Shown here: one piece after another, positions 7,567 through 14,715 of the stretch
Layout: each line of letters opens with the position of its first letter
Numbering within the stretch: position 1 is the first letter of the stretch
From: Clostridia bacterium
GTDB lineage: Bacteria > Bacillota > Clostridia > TANB77 > CAG-508
NCBI GenBank assembly: GCA_017456555.1
Contig: JAFTJF010000004.1
Location: 1 to 39,933 of the forward strand
Direction: 5' to 3'
Length of the DNA stretch: 39,933 nt
Program-made: the position numbers and the translations under genes
Notes under the pieces: model-generated
Databases searched by the model: none
What the model saw: only the letters and a program-made list of their open reading frames with translations
What the model was told of the DNA's origin: nothing

Positions 7567-10323
7567 ATGGAAAAAGAAAATTGGTATAATTTGACTGCAG
7601 AAGAAACTGCAAAAAAATTAGAAACTGATTTAAACAAAGGTCTTTCTGATGCAGAAGTTACTGCTAGAAGAGAGAAGTATGGAACTAACGAATTAAAAGC
7701 TAAGAGAAAGAAAACTCTTATCGAAAAATTCTTAGAGCAATTTAAAGATTTCATGATAATAATTCTTATAATTGCTGCTATAGTTTCAGGAATTGTTGGA
7801 GTACAAGAAGGAGAAGGATTTACAGATTCAATTATTATCTTAATAGTAGTTGTTGTAAATGCAATAATTGGTGTTGCTCAAGAAAGCAAAGCTGAAAAAT
7901 CTTTGGAAGCACTTCAAAAAATGAGTAGCCACGTAGCTAAAGTAATGAGAAATGGAAAATTAGTTGTTGTTCAATCAGCAGAATTAGTTCCAGGTGATAT
8001 TGTTATTTTAGATACAGGTGATTTTATTCCAGCTGATTTAAGACTTATTGAAGCTGTTAACTTAAAATCACAAGAAGCAGCACTAACAGGTGAATCATTA
8101 GCTGTTGAAAAACAAACAGAAAAAATTGATGAACAAGAAGTTGGTGTTGGTGATAGAACAAACCTATTATTCTCTTCAAGCTTAATTACATATGGTAGAG
8201 GAAAAGGTATTGTTGTTGAAACAGGAATGAATACTGAAGTTGGTAAAATCGCAACAATGATTAACGAAACAGAAGAAGGTGTTACACCACTTCAAGCAAA
8301 ACTTAATAGCTTAGGAAAAATATTAGGTGTTGCAGCATTAGTAATTTGTGCTATTATATTTGTTGTTGGTTTAGCATATGGTAAAGAACCAGTTCATATG
8401 TTTATGTCTGCAGTATCACTTGCTGTTGCTGCTATCCCTGAAGGATTAGCTGCTGTATCTACAATAGTTCTTGCTATTGGTGTTCAAAGAATGGTTAAGA
8501 AAAATGCTATTGTAAAAAAATTACCAGCTGTTGAAACTTTAGGATGTGCTACAGTTATTTGTTCAGACAAAACTGGAACATTAACACAAAATAAAATGAC
8601 AGTTATGAAATTATTCTATAATTCTAATCTTCAAGATTTAGATAAAATAAATAAAATAGATGAAGAAGGAAGATTAGTTGTAGAAGCATTAATGCTTTGT
8701 AATGATACAAAAGTTGCTGAAGATGGATCTTTAGCCGGAGATCCAACAGAAACAGCCTTAATAGATATGGCTAAAAATATGGATTATACACGTTTGGCAA
8801 ATGAAGCTGGAATTTCTAGTGATGGAACATATAATCCAGTTACAGCTTATAAAAGAGTTGCTGAAATTCCATTTGATTCAGACAGAAAATTAATGACAAC
8901 AGTAAATAAATATGCAGATGATAAATATATGGTTTACACAAAAGGTGGTGTAGACGAATTATTAAAATGCTGCAAAGGATATAGAATTCATGGAGAAATC
9001 AAAAATGATTTTAAAGAATATGGTCCAACAATCCAAGAATGTAATGCTCATTTAGCAGAAGATGCATTAAGAGTTTTAGCTGTTGGATATAAAGTATTAG
9101 ACCATGCTCCAACTGCAGAAGAAGTTAAAAACTTAGAATCAGATTTAATATTTGTTGGTATGGTTGCTATGATAGACCCACCAAGAATAGAAGTTAAAGC
9201 TGCTGTTGAAAAATGTGTATCAGCAGGAATCAAAACAGTTATGATTACAGGTGACCACAAAATTACAGCTACAGCAATAGCAAAAGAATTAGGAATTCTT
9301 CAAGAAGGTGATGAAGCTATAACTGGCGCAGAACTTGAAGCTATGTCTGATGAAGAATTAGAAAAAAGAGTTAGAAAAATTTCTGTATATGCTAGGGTTT
9401 CACCAGAGCATAAAGTTCGTATAGTAAAAGCATGGCAAGCAAACGGAGAAATCGTTGCTATGACAGGTGACGGTGTAAACGATGCTCCAGCTCTTAAAAC
9501 AGCTGATATCGGTTGTGCAATGGGAATCGTTGGAACTGATGTTTCAAAAGAAGCAGCAGATGTTATTTTAACAGATGATAACTTTGCAACAATAGTTTCA
9601 GCAGTAGAAGAAGGTAGAAGAATATATGACAACATATTAAAAGCTATCCAATTCTTATTATCAAGTAACATTGGTGAAATTGTTGTATTATTTACAGCTA
9701 TTTTAATAACACCATTATTAATGAGCCAATTTGGAATACCAGATTCATTAATTAGTGCATTAGAACCATTATTACCAGTTCAAATTTTATGGATTAACTT
9801 AGTAACAGACTCATTACCAGCTTTAGCATTAGCAGTTGACCCAGCTCAAAAAGGAATAATGAATAGAAAACCTTTAAAATCAAAAGGAATATTCACAAAA
9901 GGAATGACATGGAGAGTATTATACCAAGGTTTAATGGTAGGGGCTTTAACTTTAACAGCATTTATTCTTGGTTTAGCTACAGAAGGTGTAACACCAGAAG
10001 AAAAAATCCATATTGGTCAAACAATGGCATTTGCTACTTTAGCTCTTTCTGAGTTAGTACACGTATTTAACGTAAGAGATAACAAAAAATCAATCTTTAG
10101 CTCAAATCCATTTAATAACAAAATGTTATTATTAGCAATTGGAGCTTCAGCAGGTTTAATGTTAGTTGTATTATTAGTACCATTCTTACAAGAAATATTC
10201 AGTATAACAAACTTATTTAACTATCCAGAAAAATTAATAGAAGTAATTTGCTTAGTATTTGCTCCATTACTTGTAGTTGAAATCTTCAAACTATTAAAAA
10301 TTAATGGTTCAGAAAATAACTAA
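7567..10323 (+). CDS. P2A-type cation-transporting ATPase (Ca2+/Mn2+)
   Basis: 918 residues with the full P-type ATPase set: N-terminal cation ATPase domain, actuator TGES (174-177), phosphorylated Asp334 in DKTGTLT, nucleotide-domain TKGGVDELL, hinge TGDGVNDAP (Asp635, Asp639), and about ten membrane helices. Ion-site motifs are of the SERCA/PMR1 type: IPEGLAA in helix 4 and NLVTDSLPALAL in helix 6. It therefore exports Ca2+ and/or Mn2+, coupled to ATP hydrolysis through the aspartyl-phosphate. Location behind a yybP-ykoY riboswitch argues for a role in Mn2+ efflux, as in riboswitch-controlled Lactobacillales ATPases. AAGGAGG precedes ATG; 16 nt after the HAD gene. Confidence 0.93.
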   Translation: MEKENWYNLTAEETAKKLETDLNKGLSDAEVTARREKYGTNELKAKRKKTLIEKFLEQFKDFMIIILIIAAIVSGIVGVQEGEGFTDSIIILIVVVVNAIIGVAQESKAEKSLEALQKMSSHVAKVMRNGKLVVVQSAELVPGDIVILDTGDFIPADLRLIEAVNLKSQEAALTGESLAVEKQTEKIDEQEVGVGDRTNLLFSSSLITYGRGKGIVVETGMNTEVGKIATMINETEEGVTPLQAKLNSLGKILGVAALVICAIIFVVGLAYGKEPVHMFMSAVSLAVAAIPEGLAAVSTIVLAIGVQRMVKKNAIVKKLPAVETLGCATVICSDKTGTLTQNKMTVMKLFYNSNLQDLDKINKIDEEGRLVVEALMLCNDTKVAEDGSLAGDPTETALIDMAKNMDYTRLANEAGISSDGTYNPVTAYKRVAEIPFDSDRKLMTTVNKYADDKYMVYTKGGVDELLKCCKGYRIHGEIKNDFKEYGPTIQECNAHLAEDALRVLAVGYKVLDHAPTAEEVKNLESDLIFVGMVAMIDPPRIEVKAAVEKCVSAGIKTVMITGDHKITATAIAKELGILQEGDEAITGAELEAMSDEELEKRVRKISVYARVSPEHKVRIVKAWQANGEIVAMTGDGVNDAPALKTADIGCAMGIVGTDVSKEAADVILTDDNFATIVSAVEEGRRIYDNILKAIQFLLSSNIGEIVVLFTAILITPLLMSQFGIPDSLISALEPLLPVQILWINLVTDSLPALALAVDPAQKGIMNRKPLKSKGIFTKGMTWRVLYQGLMVGALTLTAFILGLATEGVTPEEKIHIGQTMAFATLALSELVHVFNVRDNKKSIFSSNPFNNKMLLLAIGASAGLMLVVLLVPFLQEIFSITNLFNYPEKLIEVICLVFAPLLVVEIFKLLKINGSENN

Positions 10324-10344
10324 TAAAATTAATAAAATAATTTT

Positions 10345-10377
10345 AGAAACTCTACTTTAAGTAGGGTTTCTTTTTTT
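10345..10377 (+). terminator. Terminator of the riboswitch operon
   Basis: AGAAACTCTAC (10345-10355) pairs with GTAGGGTTTCT (10361-10371), 11 bp with one G-U pair, loop 5 nt, then seven Ts. Confidence 0.9.
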
Positions 10378-10437
10378 ACATAAATTAATTTACTTTGGAA
10401 AGAATAATAGTATAGATTTTATAAGGAGAGATTAATT

Positions 10438-10575
10438 ATGGAAAATAAAAAAGAAAATACCACTAAATGTGGAGAACAAGTTTGCTCAGAATTTGCTTGG
10501 CTTCCACTTGATAAACAAAAAGAAAAAGCAGAGAAAATGGCTGAAATAACAAAGAAAAATAAAAAGAAAAAGTAG
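10438..10575 (+). CDS. Small Cys-containing basic protein, 45 aa
   Basis: ATG 10438 follows AAGGAGAG at a good distance; the frame ends at TAG 10573-10575. The peptide has a CGEQVC (residues 11-16) pair, then SEFAWLPLDKQ, and a tail made almost wholly of Lys, Glu, Ala and Asn. No membrane segment. The two Cys spaced CxxxxC with a nearby aromatic patch could bind metal or form a disulfide, but no family is recognised. It stands alone between the ATPase terminator and the XRE regulator. Confidence 0.6.
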   Translation: MENKKENTTKCGEQVCSEFAWLPLDKQKEKAEKMAEITKKNKKKK

Positions 10576-10674
10576 AATGTAAACTTCTGTTAACAAATTT
10601 CAATCCTCGGATTCTTGAAATATTATTTATACTTTTTTATAATAAAATAAAGAACTAAAGAGGAGGTACATAAA

Positions 10675-11769
10675 ATGAAAAAAGAAATAAAATTTTTAGG
10701 AGAAAATTTATATAAATATAGAAAAGAAAAAGGAATTTCTCAAGAAGAACTTGCAAATAAAATAGGAGTATCAAGACAAGCTGTATATAAATGGGAAACA
10801 GGAGAAAGGATACCGGATATAGCAAATTTAAATGCTCTTTGTGAAGAATTTGATAAATGTTTAGAAGACTTTATAGAAGGAGCTGAATATTTAGTAAAAA
10901 ATGATGTGCCAGAAGAAGTTTTCCAAAATGAAAACCAAAATAATTTATCTGGCGACAGCAATAAAAGTCAAGATAATGAAGCACAATCAAAAGATAATAG
11001 AAAGAAAATTAAAAAGATTATCAAAGGCGTACTTATTTTTATTTTTGTAATATATCTAGTATCAGTAATTTTTAAAGCTGTTTTCTTTTCTACGATGTTT
11101 GCAAAACTAAATAAGTATAAAGGGGCAGATAATTATACATATCAAAAAAGAATATATTATTCTGGACTTATAAGTGAAGAAGAATATTTAATAAGATATA
11201 AAAATGGAGTTCAAGTTGTAACAGATTTTAATAGTAATAATGGAAAAAGCTTTAAAACTTGGTATTATTATAAATCTCCTGAAGAAAAGGCTACTTATGG
11301 AATTGATTATAATTATTTAGATGAAGAGAAAAAGTATACTTATTATTATCAAGAAGGATTTGCTTATAAGAATTCAAGTCCTTATGAATTAGCTAGTGAA
11401 ATCTCACTAAATAATTATAGTATTAGTAATATTTTAAATCCATTATATGTATTAAATATAGATTTAAAAAATAAAGATTTGATAATAGAAAAATATGATA
11501 AAAATCCTCAAGCAGATAATCAAGTTTATATTAAAAAGATAAAATATATAGATTTGGAAACAGGCCTATTAACCAGAGAAGAAGAATATGAATTAGATAA
11601 ATTGACTTCATATAATGTATATTATAATTACGAATTTAATAAGATAGACTATGAAATTGAATTATCTGAAGAAGATAAAAAGAAAATAATAGACAATTAT
11701 ATATTACAAGAGGAAAAGAATACTTTTCCAAATGCTGAATATCAATTTCAACAATTAACAGTTAATTAA
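10675..11769 (+). CDS. Membrane-anchored XRE-family regulator
   Basis: 364 residues. HTH_3 domain at residues 6-65, with helix-turn-helix ISQEELANKIGVSRQAVYKW (21-40) and the usual ETGERIPD. An acidic, Asn-rich linker (80-110) leads to a single transmembrane segment (about 117-140), and then a 220-residue Tyr/Lys-rich extracytoplasmic domain that I do not recognise. The topology (DNA-binding domain inside, sensor outside) suggests a one-component envelope-stress sensor. RBS AGAGGAGG; a TATAAT-like -10 lies at about 10637-10642. An imperfect palindrome, AATCC-TC-GGATT with TTTCAA/TTGAAA flanks (about 10597-10620), just upstream could be its site. Monocistronic, with a strong terminator after it. 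Confidence 0.8.
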   Translation: MKKEIKFLGENLYKYRKEKGISQEELANKIGVSRQAVYKWETGERIPDIANLNALCEEFDKCLEDFIEGAEYLVKNDVPEEVFQNENQNNLSGDSNKSQDNEAQSKDNRKKIKKIIKGVLIFIFVIYLVSVIFKAVFFSTMFAKLNKYKGADNYTYQKRIYYSGLISEEEYLIRYKNGVQVVTDFNSNNGKSFKTWYYYKSPEEKATYGIDYNYLDEEKKYTYYYQEGFAYKNSSPYELASEISLNNYSISNILNPLYVLNIDLKNKDLIIEKYDKNPQADNQVYIKKIKYIDLETGLLTREEEYELDKLTSYNVYYNYEFNKIDYEIELSEEDKKKIIDNYILQEEKNTFPNAEYQFQQLTVN

Positions 11770-11780
11770 TAAAAATGTAG

Positions 11781-11836
11781 ATTAAAGATTTTCTATAAAC
11801 AATGAAATGTGATAGAAAATCTTTAATTTATTTTTT
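11781..11836 (+). terminator. Terminator after the XRE gene
   Basis: Perfect 16-bp arms: ATTAAAGATTTTCTAT (11781-11796) and ATAGAAAATCTTTAAT (11812-11827), 15-nt loop, followed by TTATTTTTTG. Confidence 0.85.
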
Positions 11837-11852
11837 GATTGTGAATTAACAC

Positions 11853-11880
11853 TTGAATTTTTGACAAAATACTATATAAT
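11853..11880 (+). promoter_or_regulatory. Promoter of the deacetylase gene
   Basis: TTGAAT (11853-11858) and TATAAT (11875-11880), spacer 16 bp, 21 bp before the ATG. Confidence 0.6.
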
Positions 11881-11901
11881 GATGACGAGGAGTGTCGAAA
11901 T

Positions 11902-12921
11902 ATGTTATATGGTATGGAAGACTACGAATATAATGAGTTTAGTCTAATGAAGAAAAATAAACTAAATATCAAAAAAGTAGTGCTACTTATTGTAGTTATT
12001 TTGGCATGCGTAGGTTTAGGAATTTTAGGGTTTTCAATATCATATAATGCAACAGATAGTAACACAAAAGTATATTCTGTTGATGAAAATAATGAAGTTC
12101 AAAAAGAGCAAATAGCAACTGTTCTAAAAGAAGAAAATCAAAAAGAAGAGGAAAAAACGCTTATTGCAAAATCAGAAAAACAAAACGAATTACCTGTGTA
12201 TGAAGGTAATCATGAACAATTACCAGTTCATAGTATAGAAAAAATAAAAACACAATTTATTCCTCAATTTAATGAAAACGGACACAATGAAATAAAAAAT
12301 ATATATTATTCAGATGAAAAAGTTGTATATTTAACTTTTGATGATGGACCATCAAAAACTATAACGCCACAAGTTTTAGATATATTAAAAGAACAAGATG
12401 TAAAAGCAACATTTTTTGTATTAGGAGCAAGAGTTGACTTGTATCCAGAAACTTTAAAAAGAGCATTTGATGAAGGACATTATATAGCAAACCATGGATA
12501 TTCACATAAATATTCACAAATTTATGAAAGTAAAGATACTGTATTCCAAGAATATGTGGAATGTGAAAACTCAATTAGAAATGCATTAAATAATCCAGAT
12601 TACAATTCATATCTTTTTAGATTTCCAGGAGGATCTAGTGGTGGTAGATATGAAAAAATAAAAGCACAAGCAAGAGAGCATTTTCAAAATTATGGAATTG
12701 CATATACAAACTGGAACTGTTTAACAGGAGATGCCGAAGGAAATGAAACAAAAGAAGAATGTATTCAAGAAGTAATTGATACAAAGGCTGGAAGAGGAAG
12801 CTTAGTATTGTTGATGCATGATGCAAATGACAAACCACAAACAGTAGAAGCCTTGCCTGAAATAATTCAAATGCTAAAAGCTGAGGGTTATACATTTAAA
12901 ACGTTTTATGAAATATTTTAA
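11902..12921 (+). CDS. Polysaccharide deacetylase (NodB domain), PgdA-like
   Basis: 339 residues: short cytoplasmic N-terminus, one membrane anchor (about 25-47), a charged linker, then the NodB domain from about 140. Motifs in order are TFDDGP (145-150; Asp147 base, Asp148 metal), the metal pair NHGYSH (His198, His202), RFPGG (240-244), and LMHD (304-307; catalytic His306). This is the complete active-site set of carbohydrate esterase family 4. It would remove acetyl groups from GlcNAc of peptidoglycan (lysozyme resistance) or of another wall glycan, outside the membrane. AGGAG is about 9 nt before ATG; a second ATG at codon 16 lacks a good site. Monocistronic. Confidence 0.9.
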   Translation: MLYGMEDYEYNEFSLMKKNKLNIKKVVLLIVVILACVGLGILGFSISYNATDSNTKVYSVDENNEVQKEQIATVLKEENQKEEEKTLIAKSEKQNELPVYEGNHEQLPVHSIEKIKTQFIPQFNENGHNEIKNIYYSDEKVVYLTFDDGPSKTITPQVLDILKEQDVKATFFVLGARVDLYPETLKRAFDEGHYIANHGYSHKYSQIYESKDTVFQEYVECENSIRNALNNPDYNSYLFRFPGGSSGGRYEKIKAQAREHFQNYGIAYTNWNCLTGDAEGNETKEECIQEVIDTKAGRGSLVLLMHDANDKPQTVEALPEIIQMLKAEGYTFKTFYEIF

Positions 12922-12946
12922 AGATACTGTTTTTATGGTATCTTTA
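12920..12946 (+). terminator. Hairpin after the deacetylase gene
   Basis: AAAGATAC (12920-12927) and GTATCTTT (12938-12945) with a 10-nt loop; poor T run after it, overlaps the stop codon region. Confidence 0.5.
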
Positions 12947-12981
12947 AAATAGATTATATAAAGAAAAAATTAAAATTTGTA

Positions 12982-13010
12982 TTGACAATAAAGTGTTATT
13001 TGTGTTAATA
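12982..13010 (+). promoter_or_regulatory. Promoter of the tRNA-Leu transcript
   Basis: TTGACA (12982-12987) with TTAATA (13005-13010) at 17 bp. A start near 13017 would give a precursor that includes the 5' tRNA fragment and the 67-bp insert before the intact tRNA. Confidence 0.55.
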
Positions 13011-13032
13011 TATTTATTGTCAGTTGAGACTG

Positions 13033-13141
13033 ATTTGCGGTAGTGGCGGAACTTGCTGAAGCTGTTAAAGCTTTGCTTGTTACAGATTCAGTATGTGAAG
13101 CAATTGCTAAATCAATATCAATTTGCGGTAGTGGCGGAACT
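13033..13141. repeat. 21-bp direct repeat duplicating the tRNA-Leu 5' end
   Basis: Bases 13033-13053 are identical to 13121-13141: four nt before the tRNA plus its first 17 nt, including GCGGTAGTGGCGGAACT. The two copies are separated by 67 bp (13054-13120) that reads open in one frame (SVCEAIAKSI among others) but has no credible start. It looks like an insertion or a local duplication at the tRNA 5' end. Confidence 0.85.
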
Positions 13142-13207
13142 GGCAGACGCGCTAGACTTAGGATCTAGTGGGAGACCGTGGGGGTTCAAGTCCTCTCTAC
13201 CGCACCA
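13125..13207 (+). tRNA. tRNA-Leu (anticodon UAG)
   Basis: Acceptor stem GCGGTAG (13125-13131) pairs with CTACCGC (13197-13203), followed by discriminator A and encoded CCA (13205-13207). The anticodon stem-loop is CTAGA-CTTAGGA-TCTAG with anticodon TAG, reading CUA-type Leu codons. A long variable arm (GGGAGACC region) marks a class II tRNA, as for Leu. The T arm contains the standard TTCAAGT. All parts appear intact. Confidence 0.95.
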
Positions 13208-13238
13208 GACCTGAAACTTTAAGTTTCAGGTCTTTTTT
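13200..13238 (+). repeat. 39-bp att-like repeat, left copy (tRNA 3' end plus terminator)
   Basis: This segment (CCGCACCA of the tRNA followed by the terminator hairpin and six Ts) is identical to 14924-14962. The two copies are 1724 bp apart and bracket the NERD/toxin-antitoxin segment. tRNA 3' ends are the classic attachment sites of tyrosine-recombinase elements, but no integrase is present here. Confidence 0.8.
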
Positions 13239-13239
13239 T
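13207..13239 (+). terminator. Terminator of tRNA-Leu
   Basis: AGACCTGAAACT (from 13207) pairs with AGTTTCAGGTCT (to 13233), then seven Ts. The stem begins on the last A of CCA. Confidence 0.9.
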
Positions 13240-13315
13240 GTTTAAATAGTGTTAATATTGTATTATCTTTAAATTGTGATATAATCAATGCAAATTGTGT
13301 TGAAAGGAAAATTAT

Positions 13316-14080
13316 ATGGAATATGCTATAAATCAGTTAATAAAATCATTGATAAATCCAGCAAATATAATAATATTTATACTATTAATATTAGTTACAG
13401 TTTTTTATAAAAAAATCCGTGGTTTTATGGGAGAATTTTGGGTAAAGCAAGAATTAAAAAAATTACCTAAATATAAATATATAATTTTAAATGATATAAT
13501 GATAAAATCTAGCAAAGGTACACATCAAATTGATCATATCATTATTTCTATATATGGAATATTTGTAGTAGAAATGAAAAATTATTATGGGTTAATTACT
13601 GGAGAAGAACATCAAAATAAATGGATTCAACATCTTGGAAAAAATAAATATTATTTTAATAATCCAATTCATCAAAATTATGGTCATATAAAAGCTCTTG
13701 AAGAATTATTAAATTTTAGCGAAGATAAATTTATTTCTATTATTTGTATTTCAAATCAAGCTAAAATAAAAGTAAAAGCAAAAAATGTTACTCAATTAGA
13801 TTTTGTTAATGATTTAATCAAATCATATAATAATGAAATAATTATAGAAGATTTAAGTAAGATAAAAAATAAAATTGAACAAAATAATATCACTGATAAA
13901 GAAATTAGGAAAAGCCATATTAAAAATATAAAGAATACCGTAAAAGAAAATAATGATAAAGAAAAAAATATGATATGTCCTAAATGTGGTGGTAATTTAG
14001 TTGAACGAAAGGGAAAATATGGAAAATTTATAGGGTGTTCGGATTTTCCTAATTGTAAGTATACGAGTAAAAATATCTAA
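13316..14080 (+). CDS. NERD-domain protein with topoisomerase-type zinc finger
   Basis: 254 residues. One membrane helix near the N-terminus (about 13-31) is followed by a NERD (nuclease-related) domain at about 38-150. The restriction-endonuclease-like core has GTHQIDHIIISIYGIFVVEM, then K, placing Asp73 and Glu86-x-Lys88 as the D...ExK metal site. The C-terminus is a topoisomerase-type C4 zinc ribbon (Cys221, Cys224, Cys241, Cys247; CPKCGGNLVERKGKYGKFIG). The family is thought to act on DNA or RNA and is common on plasmids, but no substrate has been fixed. Here it is the main gene of the segment bounded by 39-bp repeats at tRNA-Leu, so a mobile or defence-related role is plausible but unproven. 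GAAAGGA upstream is a modest ribosome binding site. Confidence 0.85.
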   Translation: MEYAINQLIKSLINPANIIIFILLILVTVFYKKIRGFMGEFWVKQELKKLPKYKYIILNDIMIKSSKGTHQIDHIIISIYGIFVVEMKNYYGLITGEEHQNKWIQHLGKNKYYFNNPIHQNYGHIKALEELLNFSEDKFISIICISNQAKIKVKAKNVTQLDFVNDLIKSYNNEIIIEDLSKIKNKIEQNNITDKEIRKSHIKNIKNTVKENNDKEKNMICPKCGGNLVERKGKYGKFIGCSDFPNCKYTSKNI

Positions 14081-14096
14081 ATAGGAGAAATAAAAA

Positions 14097-14381
14097 ATGA
14101 TACAATTATTTATATTATATTTAGCAATAACGGAATGTATTCAAGTCTTTATAGCAAATAAAAAAATTATAAAATGGATTTTGCCTATATTAAATTTTAT
14201 AATTTCTCTTTTTGTCGAAATAAATTTAATTATTTTTACAATGTTAAATGATGGTAAAAACTTTTTTAAAACAATTGATAAAGATGTAATTTTATTATTT
14301 TTAATATTAAATATTCCAACAATTATATATATAATTACAAATATAGTAATTAAGAAACGAAAAGAAAATGAAGATGTATAG
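14097..14381 (+). CDS. Small membrane protein, 94 aa
   Basis: Three predicted membrane segments (about residues 2-18, 24-48 and 63-84) and a short basic/acidic tail (KKRKENEDV). No conserved motif is recognised. It begins 16 nt after the NERD gene with AGGAG upstream, so the two are co-transcribed. Its position inside the repeat-bounded segment suggests a partner of the NERD protein, which is itself membrane-anchored. It lies just before the promoter of the antitoxin RNA. Confidence 0.65.
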   Translation: MIQLFILYLAITECIQVFIANKKIIKWILPILNFIISLFVEINLIIFTMLNDGKNFFKTIDKDVILLFLILNIPTIIYIITNIVIKKRKENEDV

Positions 14382-14391
14382 AAAAATATGT

Positions 14392-14420
14392 TTGACATAT
14401 ACTATTAAAAGTAGTATAAT
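14392..14420 (+). promoter_or_regulatory. Consensus promoter of the antitoxin RNA
   Basis: TTGACA (14392-14397) and TATAAT (14415-14420), exactly 17 bp apart. Both elements are perfect consensus, the strongest-looking promoter in the window; start expected near 14427. Confidence 0.85.
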
Positions 14421-14426
14421 TATATT

Positions 14427-14498
14427 ACAAATTAAGTGTCTGCAGAGTTCATAAAGGACACCAGAACTAAACACTGCAATGTTTAGTTCTTTTTTTTT
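14427..14498 (+). ncRNA. Putative type I antitoxin RNA (RNA II-like), about 72 nt
   Basis: The predicted transcript has no ORF with a ribosome binding site. GTGTC (14436-14440) and GACAC (14457-14461) can pair, displaying a loop that holds most of TCTGCAGAGTTCATA (14439-14453). That 15-mer is the exact complement of the start-codon region of the 14547-14636 peptide mRNA. The RNA ends in a terminator: AGAACTAAACA (14463-14473) with TGTTTAGTTCT (14480-14490), loop CTGCAA, then eight more Ts. The loop is the perfect complement of the toxin-terminator loop TTGCAG. This follows the antitoxin design of the pAD1 par (Fst) system; function is inferred, not shown. Confidence 0.75.
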
Positions 14499-14539
14499 GC
14501 AAAAAAAGAAGAACTGTTACTGCAATAACAGTTCTTCTT
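14499..14539 (-). terminator. Terminator of the toxin mRNA
   Basis: On the minus strand AAGAAGAACTGTTA (14539-14526) pairs with TAACAGTTCTTCTT (14519-14506), perfect 14 bp with hexaloop TTGCAG, followed by a T run into 14501. It nearly abuts the antitoxin terminator, so the two transcripts converge without overlapping. Confidence 0.85.
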
Positions 14540-14546
14540 AAGAGGA

Positions 14547-14636
14547 CTATTCCTCACTTGGTGTCTCTTTTTTATCTTTATCTTTTTCTTCTAATAGAAG
14601 ATTGATTAGATAAAAAATTACATCTGCAGAGTTCAT
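14547..14636 (-). CDS. Putative type I toxin peptide, 29 aa
   Basis: On the minus strand, AAGGAGGTGG (14653-14644) lies 7-10 nt before ATG (14636-14634); the stop TAG is at 14549-14547. The peptide has a hydrophobic core (SADVIFYLINLLL, residues 3-15) followed by a charged tail (EEKDKDKKETPSEE). Size and layout resemble Fst/Ldr-type toxins (about 33 residues, hydrophobic segment plus polar tail). The core is shorter and has an Asn, however, so membrane insertion is less certain, and I see no direct sequence match to Fst. The gene has its own promoter, SD-sequestering 5' hairpin and terminator. It is matched by a convergent RNA complementary to its start. Too short for most gene finders. Confidence 0.7.
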   Translation of the reverse strand: MNSADVIFYLINLLLEEKDKDKKETPSEE

Positions 14637-14648
14637 ATAAAGTCCACC

Positions 14649-14679
14649 TCCTTTCATTAAAGATTTCCTTAAGAAAGGA
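14649..14679 (-). promoter_or_regulatory. 5' hairpin sequestering the toxin ribosome binding site
   Basis: In the toxin mRNA TCCTTTC-TTAAGG (14679-14667) pairs with CTTTAA-(T)-GAAAGGA (14662-14649) around a 4-nt loop: 13 bp with one bulge. It begins one nt after the predicted start point and covers part of the AAGGAGG. In Fst mRNA an equivalent 5' helix holds back translation and protects the RNA end. Confidence 0.75.
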
Positions 14680-14686
14680 TGGAACA

Positions 14687-14715
14687 ATTATAAAGTAAAA
14701 AATATAAAAATACAA
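14687..14715 (-). promoter_or_regulatory. Promoter of the toxin mRNA
   Basis: Minus-strand TTGTAT (14715-14710) and TATAAT (14692-14687), spacer 17 bp. Start near 14680, immediately before the 5' hairpin. Confidence 0.65.

Noticed and set aside
13043-13178. Open frame across the tRNA-Leu upstream region (GTG start, Ala-rich)
   Set aside because: It runs through the intact tRNA gene, has no ribosome binding site, and its coding look comes from a 67-bp insert; not a gene.
14141-14398. Minus-strand frame of 85 codons opposite the 94-residue membrane protein
   Set aside because: No ribosome binding site and the plus-strand frame has AGGAG and operon spacing; it is an antisense shadow.
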